From positions 124,001 through 188,000 of the forward strand of contig NZ_VUMH01000006.1 of NCBI RefSeq assembly GCF_009696265.1: a DNA stretch of 64,000 nt. The letters run 5' to 3'. The DNA comes from Desulfovibrio porci (GTDB taxonomy: Bacteria > Desulfobacterota > Desulfovibrionia > Desulfovibrionales > Desulfovibrionaceae). The position numbers and the translations under genes are program-made. Each line of letters begins with the position of its first letter. Within the stretch, counting starts at the first letter, position 1. The notes under the pieces are model-generated. The model was not told the origin of the DNA and ran no database searches. It saw nothing but the letters and a program-made list of their open reading frames with translations. Of the stretch, positions 53,908-63,004 are shown piece by piece.

Positions 53908-56900
53908 CTAGTGTTGCGCTGCGGCCTGCGGGCCAGAAGTAGAAGGCGTTGGAGTGGAAGCCGGTGTTTGCGCCGCAGGCGCCGTCGGGTTCTCCTTTTT
54001 CTGCTCAGGCCGCTTCAACAAGGGAATACTTTTGGCAAGAGTGTCCTGCAAGTCGTTCAAAAAGGCCTTGGGATCGGCAAAGAAGTTAAACGTGCCTGTA
54101 ATGTTGTTTGGCCATCCCCAGCCACTAAGTAAGTCATCCGCGTAGCTAAAGGCCGGTTTCCAGTCGATATTCACATCAGCGGTCTGCTCGGTCTTCATGG
54201 CCTGAGACGGGTCACGGTTCAGGCCATCCAGAGACTGGCCAGGATTATTGCGTACAATTATTTCCCCCTTGCCAATGGTGGCATAGGCTGTTTGGGTCGT
54301 TTCCTGCTCGATATGGGCAAATTTACCAGGCGTGACACCATAAAGCGTGTCTTTTTTTGTAGTGTTCCACCAGTCTTGAGTGTCATCCATTACTCCAAAG
54401 AGCGCACCCATCCACTCCGGCAAATTTCTATATTTTTCCTGCCGATTTTTCTTCTTTTGCTCTTCCTTTGCCTTTTGGGTTGTCGCCTCTCTCTGGCTTT
54501 GAGTTGATTGGTTGCTGGTTTCCATTTCTCCTATATTTACGTCTTCTGGTTGCGTTACATCCTTCCCTGTGTCTCCTGACTTCTGTTCCGGACTGTAGTT
54601 CCAGTTGATACCCGCACTCGTGCTGGTCTGAGTGGTCTTACCCACAAGATTTTCATAGCTCAGAGTGCCGGTATCCAGCTTGAGATTGTCGTTGAGGGCC
54701 GCGATGATGGCCCCGGCCACATGGGTATTGCCTTCGGTATAGATATTTACGCTGTCCGAACCCAGAATGGAGGTCTGTTCACCCACCATGTTGCTGTGGC
54801 CCTCGCTCACCGTGCCGCTGAGATTGGCGTGATAATTTTCATTGTAGTTCTTTTTGGGGGGAAGATGGGCATCTCCGGCGGCCAGGGACCCCGCGCCGAT
54901 CAATCCGGCGGCCTGATCCAACGGCCCGCCGTCACCGGCAAGGGCCGCTCCCGCGGAGGCCAGAGAACCCGCCTGCGAAATCAGGTTTTCGGAACCGATA
55001 TCCCAGGCAGCGCCATAGCCGGTGGTAAAGCCGCCGCCCGCATTGTACGAGCTGGAACTGGACGAACTGGTGTCCTGCTTGCTGGCGACGGTGAGGTTGC
55101 GGCCCACGGTCATGTCCACATCCTTGGCTGTGAGATTGGCCCCGGCTACGGTGGTGTCCTGGCCGGAAACGGTAGTCAGCTTTTCTCCGGCCAACACCTT
55201 GGCGTTGATGTATCTGTGGCTGTTGCCGTCCGCTTCGTTTCCGGCCAGATTCACATTGCCGTTCATTCCCAGCGAATAGCCCTTGGTCCCCGCAGTGGCC
55301 TTGACGCCCACCCCCGCGCCGAAGCTGCCGCCGTCGCTGCTGCTTCCGGCGGAGGATTCGGCGGCATGAATATCCAGGTCCCGCCCGGCGGCCAATGTCA
55401 TATCCCGTCCGGCCTGGGCCTGGGTGCCCTGCATGGTCAAATCCTGCCCGGCGGCCAGGGTCATATCCCTGCCCGCCGACAGTTCGTCGGGCACGGCGGT
55501 GGAGGAGTGGCTCTCGCCGCTCTTCCAGGATGAATTCACGCCTAAAGTCAGACTGGCCGAAGCCTGGCTGCTTGCCAGACTTTCGCCGCTTTTGATGACA
55601 GCGTTGGCCTTGTCGACTCCGTCCATGGGGCCGCTGACCGTGTTCACGTCCTTTACGGATGTATACACTTTCTGGGCGTTGCTGGTCAGATTCTGCTCCA
55701 AGGTCAGACTCAAACCCGCACGCAGGGTCTTTTCATACTGGCTGGCGCTGGCCGTGTCCGTGGCCTGCAAGAGATTGATATCCTTGCCGGCGGCCATATT
55801 CAAGTCCTGGGCAGCCGCCAGCCGGGAGCCGGACAAGTTGACGTTCTGCCCGGCGTTGACCGTGATGTCTTTATTGGCCGTGATCTGGCTGGCCGCGTTC
55901 CGGGTATTGGCGTTGGCGTTGCCCTTGGCCGTCTCCTGATAGCCCATGAAAAAGCTGGTTTTGTCCAGGCCCAGAATGCCTTCCACACCGAAGCCGGAGG
56001 AGAACTTTTCCTTGCTGTGGGACGAGGTGCTGGCGCCGCCGAGAATGTTGGCGTCCCGCCCGGCATTGATGGTGACATTATTGCCCGCGCTGAGGCTGGA
56101 GCCGACAATGGCCGCGTCGCGGGCGGCCGTGAGATTGATGTCTTGTCCGGCGGCCAGACTGGAGGCCTGGCTGGTGCTGCTTGCGCTTTGCTCCTTCTTG
56201 CCCTCGGTGCCGTAGAAGCTGGTGAAGGAACCGCCGCCGCCCAGACCGAAGCCGGTCTGCTTTTTGTAATACCAGGAGGCGGACTGGTTGGCGCCGTCCA
56301 CAACGGCCACGTCGCCGTCGCGGGCCGTGAGGTTGATACTGTCCACAGCGGCCAGATTGGAGGCCGTGACGCTGACGCTCTTGCCCGCGTCCAGGGTGAC
56401 GTTTTGGCCCATGAGGTTGGAGGCCACCTGGGTCACTGAGGAATTGCCTTCTTTCTTGGATGAGGAACTGAGGCCCAGCGCGCCCACGGTGGACTTGGTA
56501 TGGCTGAAATAGGAGCTGTTCTGGCTTGAGGCCACGTTGACGTTGCCGCTGGCGGCCACGGTGAGGTCTTTGCCGCTGAGCAGGTTGGAACCCACCACCG
56601 AGGCATGGCCGGTTTGGGCGGGCGCGCCGGTCAGGCCGGAAACCCCGGCCAGCAGGCTGAGATTGCCGCCGGAGGCCACGGTGGAGGATTTGCTGCTGCG
56701 GTAGTCCTGGGTATAGGTGGACTTGGAACTGGAGGAGAACAGCCCTCCCTTGCCGGAGCTGGCCTTGACGAAGGAACTGAAGGTATCCTGCACGGCCACC
56801 ACGGACAGATTGCCGCCCGCCGCGAGTTGGGCGTCGCCGCCCGCGCCCACCTGGGAACCGGCCACGGTCATGTCCCGCCCGGCGGTCATGTTCAGGTTGC

Positions 56901-59900
56901 CCCCGGCGGCCACGGTGGAGCCGGTATGGGTGACGCGGTGCTCCCAGCTTTTGGAGCCGCCGTCAAGGTGAAATTCCTCGGTGACGGTGCCTACGGTCAA
57001 ATCCCGCCCGGCGGCCAGGGCCACGTCGCCCCCGGCGTTGAGGCTGGAGCCCCGGATGGCAAGATCGTTGCCCGCCACGGCGGTTACGCTGCCTGTGGCT
57101 TCAATGCCCGCCTGGGCCTGCACGTGCCTGTGGGCGGAGTTGCCCTGGTCCGCAAGGGTGAGGGTTTGCGAAACAATGTCGCCCCCGGCCGCCAGGGTGA
57201 TGTCGCCGCCCTTGAGGTGGCCGCTGTTGTTGGTGATATCGTTCAAAGCTGTCAGGTTCAGCGTGCCCCCGCGCAACAGGCCGCCGGTGTTCTCAATGTT
57301 GACCGAGGCCAGGTTCACGCTTTCGCCGCTGATAAGACCCTCGTTCACAATGTCCTTGCCCGCATTGACATAGACGTTTTTGGCCTGCACGCCGCCGCCC
57401 GGCATAATGTCCGCCTGTGTGGCCGAGGCCAGGTAGAGATGCGGCACAAGCACCTTTTCGCCCATGTGCTCTTCTTCCACCAGCCAGATGATATCCTGGG
57501 TCAGCGCCGCCACCTGATCGGGCGTGAGGGCCACGCCCGCCGTGAGTTCAAGGCCTTGAGCCTGGGCGACGGCCGCATCCATCAGGCCGCGCATCTGGTC
57601 CGCGTCCGAACTGTAGCCATCCAGAAAACGCCTGCCCGTGGCGCTCAGAATCTCCTGCTGTACCAGGCGCGTCTCGTAAAAGGCGTCGCCCAGCAGAACC
57701 ACCTGCTGGCGGTTCTGGTCCAGACCGATGCGGCTGAGAAAATAGTCGGAACCGTAAAAGAGGCCCATATTCGTGAACATGGGATTGGTTTCAATCAAAT
57801 AATGGTGGCCCGGCGCGGCTGACGGGTGGAACATGGGACTGCCCGCGAAAGGATAGCCCGCGCCGACAGTGTGGTCGGTGGGCAGGGAAATGCCCTGACG
57901 GTCGCTGTAATTGTTGAACGTGTCCGTCACGTCCAGGTACAGGCCGGAATTGGCGGAAAGCACGGAGGGGGAGCGGCCGATCTCCTCGTAGGTTTCATTA
58001 TAGGAGCGGAAATACTCGCCGGTGAAATCGTCGTCCGAGTCCCAGCCCTTCATGGTTTCCTTGACCGTGCGCGTCCGTTGCAGCACGGCATCCTTGTTTT
58101 CGACGTTGTCCGCCTTGACCACAAGGTTGTTTCCGGCGGCAATGGTGCTGTAATGGTTTTCAAGCGTTCCAGCGCCGATAAGAATGTCTCCGCCCGCAAG
58201 CAGTTGGGCTGACGGAGAATCCTTCAGGATATAATCTTCATACACATTGACGTAATACCAGAGTTGCCGCCTGTCGCAGCCATGCCCCAGCAACGGTTTA
58301 TTGCATTCATACCACTCATTGTACGAGATGTGCTTGCCCCGTTCAGCCACCTGAAATTCGCGTTTTTTGTTTTCCACGGTTTTCGCGTTGATGGCGATTT
58401 CGTTACCGGCGGAGATGACGCCCGAAAGGTTGCGCACCACATTCTCGCCCTTGCCGTCAGCGTCCGCAATCAGGATGTCGCGCCCGGCGTATATCTCGCC
58501 GCCGTCGTTGAGCAGCAGGCCGGAAGCGAACAAGCGCTGATCCCGCGCGGCGTACAGAACACCGTTGATATTGCTCAGCTTGTCACCCTGATATTCCAAA
58601 TCCTGACCGGCCGCCAGAAATGCGCCGTCCACGGTCACATCAGTGCCGCGCAGAAAAAGATCATTGCCGGAAGAAAGGCTGCTCCGCGCGTCAAACAGGG
58701 CCGTGCCCACATCCAGAATCAGATCGGAACCGGCGCTCAGGCTCGCGTCGTTAAGTTCCGCCAGGGTAGCCCGCACGGCCAGATCAGTGAAGGCCTCGGC
58801 CTTGGATTTTTGCGTCATGCCGACGTGCTCCACATCCAGTCCCACGCGTTCGCCTTGCGCCACGCTGTTCTCGAGATTGAATTCGCCGCCGGACAAGAGT
58901 ACGTCGCCCTTGGCGGCAATGGTGGAGGACTTGGCCCCAGCCGTTTTGGCCGCGATGCTGATGGACCCGCCGGACAGCAGTTGTGCCTGTTCCGCCTTCA
59001 ACGTATTGACGGCAATACTTGTCTTGCCGTCTTTCGTCAGGCCGCCGGAACTGTCCATGCCGGACGCCATCCGCGCGTCCACATCTAGAAGCAGGGTAGC
59101 GGCCCGCACCGACAGATTACCACCGGCATAAAGCCCGGAGGCCTTTTCCGGCGCCGGTGCGGAAGCCGCACCGGCGGCCACATTTTCAGCCTGTTTTTTA
59201 GCCTTGCGCGCCTCGTACTGCGGTTCGAAGACGCCTTTTTCCAGGCGCACATTTTCCGCCGCCACCGTCAGGTCGCGGGCCGCCGTGACGGCGGCTCCGG
59301 TCAGCTCAATATCCCCCTTGCTCACCAGTATGGCGTCGCCGCCCGAGGCGGCCTCACGCAGACGCAGTTTGCCGTCGGCGGTGATGACCATCTGATCCGC
59401 GCTCTGCACTGCGCCTTCCAGGTTCACGCCTACGCCCTTTTCCGTGGCGATGAGGGTGATGCGGTTGGCATACATGCCGCCCAGGGCCGAGGAATCAATG
59501 CCCACTTCGGGCTTGTCGTCGGAAGCGGGCGGGACAGCGGGTGTGGAGGGATCGGCCGGGACCGCGTCCGCCAACGGGGTCACCGTACCGTCGGCGGCCA
59601 CGTGATTTTTGCCCGTCACCACGGCCAGACTGTTGGCCCGCACCTGGGCCTCCACGCCGGCCGTGCGCGCCAGCAGGGTGAAGGCGTCCGTATTGTCGGC
59701 GTTGACGCCCGCGCCTTCAATGCGGATGTCGCCCTGGCGCACCTCGTAGCCGCACAGCGCGCCGTTGCCGTCCACCTTCGGTTTGCCCGTGGTGATGGTG
59801 GCGCGCGGCACGTTGATGAAGCCGCCGCCGTTGACCGTCACGCCATTGGGGTTGGCCAGAATCACGTCCGCCGCGCGGCCGTTGACTTCAATATAGCCTT

Positions 59901-60291
59901 CGATGCGCGAGCGGTTGGCGCTGGTCACTTCGTTGAGAACGGCGCGCGCCTCGGCCCCATGGTTGCCGTTGAAATTGGGGTTGCCCGCCAGAATGCCGCC
60001 CAGCTGCGAATTGGCTGCACTGCTGCTGTTGTTCAGGATCAAGCCCTGCTGGTGGACGTTGAAATCGTGGTACTGGTTATGCGACAGGCCGGAACCGTTG
60101 GCGGCCGTAATGTTGACCACCGGCACGCCGTTGGGGGCGGCTTCCATGGACGGGCGCTTGTCGGCCGCGGCGTTGGGGTCGGGCGTCACGCCAGCCGCCT
60201 GAACGGCCGCGCCCAGCACCGGCGAAAGAATCAACTGCGCCGTGAGCACGGCGCACAACAAACCATTGCGCGCTTCCCTCATCCTCTCCAT
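53908..60291 (-). CDS. TpsA/CdiA-like filamentous hemagglutinin exoprotein
   Basis: 2127 aa secreted beta-helix protein. N-terminal extended signal (residues 1 to about 33), TPS secretion domain (about 40-290, with the NPNGVTVNGGGFINV motif), long hemagglutinin repeats with many AGxDxxL-type turns, and near residue 1997 the pre-toxin segment TQTAYATIGKGEIIVR-NNPGQSL-DGLNRDPSQA, followed by a ~90 residue tail (WKPAFSYADDLLSGWGWP) and a Pro/Thr-rich end. Contact-dependent inhibition proteins share this plan, but no known toxin motif (such as VENN or a nuclease) is seen. The ATG at 60291 has GGGAGGAAG upstream. Its transporter gene lies 93 bases upstream and is interrupted. Confidence 0.9.
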   Translation of the reverse strand: MERMREARNGLLCAVLTAQLILSPVLGAAVQAAGVTPDPNAAADKRPSMEAAPNGVPVVNITAANGSGLSHNQYHDFNVHQQGLILNNSSSAANSQLGGILAGNPNFNGNHGAEARAVLNEVTSANRSRIEGYIEVNGRAADVILANPNGVTVNGGGFINVPRATITTGKPKVDGNGALCGYEVRQGDIRIEGAGVNADNTDAFTLLARTAGVEAQVRANSLAVVTGKNHVAADGTVTPLADAVPADPSTPAVPPASDDKPEVGIDSSALGGMYANRITLIATEKGVGVNLEGAVQSADQMVITADGKLRLREAASGGDAILVSKGDIELTGAAVTAARDLTVAAENVRLEKGVFEPQYEARKAKKQAENVAAGAASAPAPEKASGLYAGGNLSVRAATLLLDVDARMASGMDSSGGLTKDGKTSIAVNTLKAEQAQLLSGGSISIAAKTAGAKSSTIAAKGDVLLSGGEFNLENSVAQGERVGLDVEHVGMTQKSKAEAFTDLAVRATLAELNDASLSAGSDLILDVGTALFDARSSLSSGNDLFLRGTDVTVDGAFLAAGQDLEYQGDKLSNINGVLYAARDQRLFASGLLLNDGGEIYAGRDILIADADGKGENVVRNLSGVISAGNEIAINAKTVENKKREFQVAERGKHISYNEWYECNKPLLGHGCDRRQLWYYVNVYEDYILKDSPSAQLLAGGDILIGAGTLENHYSTIAAGNNLVVKADNVENKDAVLQRTRTVKETMKGWDSDDDFTGEYFRSYNETYEEIGRSPSVLSANSGLYLDVTDTFNNYSDRQGISLPTDHTVGAGYPFAGSPMFHPSAAPGHHYLIETNPMFTNMGLFYGSDYFLSRIGLDQNRQQVVLLGDAFYETRLVQQEILSATGRRFLDGYSSDADQMRGLMDAAVAQAQGLELTAGVALTPDQVAALTQDIIWLVEEEHMGEKVLVPHLYLASATQADIMPGGGVQAKNVYVNAGKDIVNEGLISGESVNLASVNIENTGGLLRGGTLNLTALNDITNNSGHLKGGDITLAAGGDIVSQTLTLADQGNSAHRHVQAQAGIEATGSVTAVAGNDLAIRGSSLNAGGDVALAAGRDLTVGTVTEEFHLDGGSKSWEHRVTHTGSTVAAGGNLNMTAGRDMTVAGSQVGAGGDAQLAAGGNLSVVAVQDTFSSFVKASSGKGGLFSSSSKSTYTQDYRSSKSSTVASGGNLSLLAGVSGLTGAPAQTGHASVVGSNLLSGKDLTVAASGNVNVASSQNSSYFSHTKSTVGALGLSSSSKKEGNSSVTQVASNLMGQNVTLDAGKSVSVTASNLAAVDSINLTARDGDVAVVDGANQSASWYYKKQTGFGLGGGGSFTSFYGTEGKKEQSASSTSQASSLAAGQDINLTAARDAAIVGSSLSAGNNVTINAGRDANILGGASTSSHSKEKFSSGFGVEGILGLDKTSFFMGYQETAKGNANANTRNAASQITANKDITVNAGQNVNLSGSRLAAAQDLNMAAGKDINLLQATDTASASQYEKTLRAGLSLTLEQNLTSNAQKVYTSVKDVNTVSGPMDGVDKANAVIKSGESLASSQASASLTLGVNSSWKSGESHSSTAVPDELSAGRDMTLAAGQDLTMQGTQAQAGRDMTLAAGRDLDIHAAESSAGSSSDGGSFGAGVGVKATAGTKGYSLGMNGNVNLAGNEADGNSHRYINAKVLAGEKLTTVSGQDTTVAGANLTAKDVDMTVGRNLTVASKQDTSSSSSSSYNAGGGFTTGYGAAWDIGSENLISQAGSLASAGAALAGDGGPLDQAAGLIGAGSLAAGDAHLPPKKNYNENYHANLSGTVSEGHSNMVGEQTSILGSDSVNIYTEGNTHVAGAIIAALNDNLKLDTGTLSYENLVGKTTQTSTSAGINWNYSPEQKSGDTGKDVTQPEDVNIGEMETSNQSTQSQREATTQKAKEEQKKKNRQEKYRNLPEWMGALFGVMDDTQDWWNTTKKDTLYGVTPGKFAHIEQETTQTAYATIGKGEIIVRNNPGQSLDGLNRDPSQAMKTEQTADVNIDWKPAFSYADDLLSGWGWPNNITGTFNFFADPKAFLNDLQDTLAKSIPLLKRPEQKKENPTAPAAQTPASTPTPSTSGPQAAAQH

Positions 60292-60384
60292 GACTTCCTC
60301 CCGCAAACCCGCACCCCACGCTCCTTGCCCGGAGCGTATGTTCCGCGTGCCGGAAATGGAGGCGGCACGGCAAAACGGTATGCG

Positions 60385-62133
60385 TTAAAATGTATAGCGC
60401 AACGTCAGATACCAGACGTCGTCCTTCTCCTTCACGTAATCCGGCGCGCCCAGCGGATGGGACCAGGCCACCTGCATTGAAAAATCACCGCTGGTGCGCA
60501 GGCCCAGAGCCATGCCGCTCAGCTCGCCCCACTCGTAGGGGTCTTTGCCGTCCCTGACGATGCCGCCGTAATCATAGGCCGCGAAAAGCCGCACCTGGCC
60601 GAAGGGCGCTTTTTTGACCGGGCCCAGCCATTTCTCCGGCACGGTCCAGGCCAGTTCGTTGCGCACGTAGCCGCCGCAATCCCCGCCCACGGGCGTTTCC
60701 TTGAAGCCTCGCACCGTATAGGAGGAACCCAGGTAGAGCCGCTCCGAGCCATACATGGTCTGCTCACTAGTCTGGCCGTAGGCCGAGAGCGACCAGGCCC
60801 ACTGCTGTTCGCCCACATTGAAAGGCCGGTACCAGCCCAGCGTGCCCGTGGTTTTGCTGAAGCGGGTGTGCGGCGTGGTGGAGGTGATGGGGCCGGGCAC
60901 GCTCCAGGACATGTCGGGCAAACCCCAGATCTGCTCGGCCTGCAAGGTCAGCACGCCGCCCAGCATGCGGCGCACATAGCTTGCGGCCAGACCGCTGGTG
61001 GTCATGCGGTAGCTGCTGGCGATCAGGCGCACGTCCTCAAACCGGTTGACCACATCCCGGTACTGGATGAAGCCGCCCAGCGAGAGCTTGCCCGCCGCGT
61101 CGCGCCAGATTACCCGGTCCAGGGCCAGACGGGCCGCCGTGGTTGTGCCGCTGCTGGTATAAGCCTGATTCAGGCCGTAAATTTGGGTGCTGTAATTGAA
61201 TCGGCTGACGCTGCCGCTCAGCAGCCAGTAGCCGAAAGGGATGGAAAACAGTCCGGAAAAGCTGTCGCTGTAACCCTCCCACGGATTGCCGAATTGTCCG
61301 GCTATGCGCGGCATGGAGCTTGTCCAGTACAGGGCGATCTGATCGTTGCAGCCCAGAAAATTGTCCTTCTCAAACCCCAGGGTATACTGGGTGAGGCCTG
61401 TGGTCTCCTGCCCGAGATTGTCCACCCCGGCCGAAAGCCGCTAGGTGCGCTGCTGCACGTTGTTGATCAGCACCCGGCTGGAACCCGCCTCCGCGCCGGG
61501 CTCAATGCGCATGGAAGCATTATTGGAGGGCAGGCGGTTGAGCTGGTCCAGTCCTTGCTCGATGTCGCGCAGTTGTAGCACCGAACCCTTCACGCCGGGG
61601 AAGATGGTCAGAAACTGTCTGGGCTGCATGGTGGAAGCGGCATCCGGCCCGATGCTCTCCACCCGCCCCTCAATGATTTTGATGACCAGTACGCCCTGAC
61701 TGAGATCCTGCGGCCCCAGTACGGCCCGCGAAGTGACGTAGCCGCGTTCCACATAGGCGTTGGTCAGCTTTTGCAGCACGGCATTGATGCCGTCCAGGTT
61801 GAGGCATTGGCCCTCATAGGGGGAGACCAGTTTGCGCATCGCCGTTTCGGAAAGCAGGCGCGCGCCTTCCACCCGGATGGAGCGCACGGTCACGCAGGGA
61901 CCGCCGGGACGCAACGCCTCGGTTCCCCTGGGCGCGACCTCCACAGCGGGCGGCGGCGTCAGCAACTGCCGGCGTTGCCGGGCCTCCTGCTCGCGCAGGC
62001 GCTGCTCATACGGTTGGGCCGCGCGAGCGGGCTGATCGAACGGCGTGGTTGGTCCGGCGGCCTTGACGGCTGCCGGAAACAATTGCGCTGCCAAGACCGC
62101 CGGAAACAGCATGACAAGCAGAATCTTGCACAT
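60385..62133 (-). pseudogene. TpsB/ShlB-type outer-membrane transporter, interrupted by in-frame TAG
   Basis: Two halves in one frame, 582 sense codons in all. The first (62133-61441) has a signal peptide (LLVMLFPAVLAAQLFPA), a QRLREQEARQRRQLL helix and a POTRA_2 domain (CVTVRSIRVEGARLL, GYVTSRAVLGPQDL). After VLINNVQQRT comes TAG at 61441-61443, then RLSAGVDNLGQETTG and the 16-strand barrel ending YLTLRYTF at 60385. In relatives the stop position is commonly Trp or another residue, so TGG to TAG is the likely event. Normal length otherwise. It may be dead, suppressed, or a sequencing error. Confidence 0.82.
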
Positions 62134-62576
62134 ATGTAAGCATAAAAATGTAAGACTTAAAAGTAAATATAAGTAAATTTATTTTAATTGTAACTTGCTG
62201 ATTATAAATATAAATTTATGGATTCATTGGCAATTTTTTGTTGCCGGACTAGCGAAAAATCCCCCGGACGGGAGCCGCTCATTACATAGTTGCAATCATA
62301 TTCGGCTGATACCCCTGTGGCAACCCATGTCGGCATATTTGCGGCGCTCTGGAAACATCAAGAAAAACAGACGGTAGAAGTGAGCCTTAATGTCGCAGGC
62401 AAGAAAGGGCTTCCGGGTGCGGCTCCGGCTGATAGACATATCCGGAGGGAGTGCATTGTGAAAAACTTCTTGACTTTGAAATTCATTTTCAATTAAAAAG
62501 GGGAAAGACAAATTTGCAATGAACGGTTCTTTTCGCCACGGGGGTCAGCGGGAAGGCCATAGCCAGGAGAAAAGCT
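62134..62576. other. AT-rich gap upstream of tpsB
   Basis: No gene supported. On the leftward strand a TATAAT lies at 62201-62206, about 70 bases before the tpsB start, without a good -35 partner at the usual distance. The first 100 bases are very AT-rich, unlike the host average, which fits horizontally acquired Tps DNA or a silenced promoter. Confidence 0.35.
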
Positions 62577-62852
62577 ATGTGCGTTACCTTGATCGGCGGC
62601 ATGGACAGGCTGAAGCCCGAGTATATGGCGGCGGCCAAAGAAGGCGGGCACAGCCTCAAGTGCATCAGTCGCAATGAGCGTAATTTTGTGGAAAAAATCG
62701 GCAACCCGGACGCGGTGATCGTATTCACCAACAAGATTTCCCACGAGGCCAAGCGCAAAGCCATGCAACTGGCGCGCTCGCGCAATATCCCCATTCACAT
62801 GGTTCATTCCTGCGGGGTGTCGTCCTTGCGGGAGTGCCTGCGTTCGTCATGA
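62577..62852 (+). CDS. DUF2325 protein
   Basis: 91 aa small cytoplasmic protein: MCVTLIGGMDRLKPEY at the start, DAVIVFTNKISHEAKRKAM in the middle and PIHMVHSCGVSSLREC at the end, the layout of DUF2325 proteins, which are often found beside metal and iron-sulfur genes. A single-domain Rossmann-like fold is expected. AGGAGAAAAG precedes the ATG. It lies upstream of feoB, but the Fur box after it suggests a separate feo transcript. Function unknown. Confidence 0.8.
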   Translation: MCVTLIGGMDRLKPEYMAAAKEGGHSLKCISRNERNFVEKIGNPDAVIVFTNKISHEAKRKAMQLARSRNIPIHMVHSCGVSSLRECLRSS

Positions 62853-62856
62853 TCGC

Positions 62857-62907
62857 TTGACATTTCGTGAACAAGTGGCTAGTTCATTTCGGAAATGAAT
62901 TTCATTT
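62857..62907 (+). promoter_or_regulatory. feoB promoter region with Fur box
   Basis: TTGACA at 62857, 17-base spacer, TAGTTC at 62880 (weak -10). A perfect 7-1-7 palindrome AAATGAA-T-TTCATTT at 62893-62907 fits the Fur site, just after the expected start of transcription. Iron repression through Fur is the known mode for feo genes; it is inferred here from the site. Confidence 0.65.
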
Positions 62908-62923
62908 TTATGGAGTCCCGGCA

Positions 62924-63004
62924 ATGAGAGCGATCAGGAAGGTGGATTGCGGGCGGCGGAAAGGATCTGACGCCGGACACGCCGGAGGGGAGGTTTGGGC
63001 ATGA
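62924..63004 (+). CDS. Possible 26-codon leader peptide before feoB
   Basis: ATGAGAGCGATC... encodes 26 residues starting MRAIRKVDCGRRK and ends TGA overlapping the feoB ATG (ATGA). A GGAG lies nine bases upstream. Basic and without family features. It might couple translation of feoB or be chance. Confidence 0.3.
   Translation: MRAIRKVDCGRRKGSDAGHAGGEVWA

Noticed and set aside
54721..60480. Several plus-strand frames of 130-405 codons opposite tpsA
   Set aside because: All mirror the repeated beta-helix codons of tpsA; no ribosome sites and no domain signals.
61441..61443. TAG in tpsB as pyrrolysine
   Set aside because: No pyl genes in the window and no reason for pyrrolysine in a TpsB barrel; kept only as a test in the findings.
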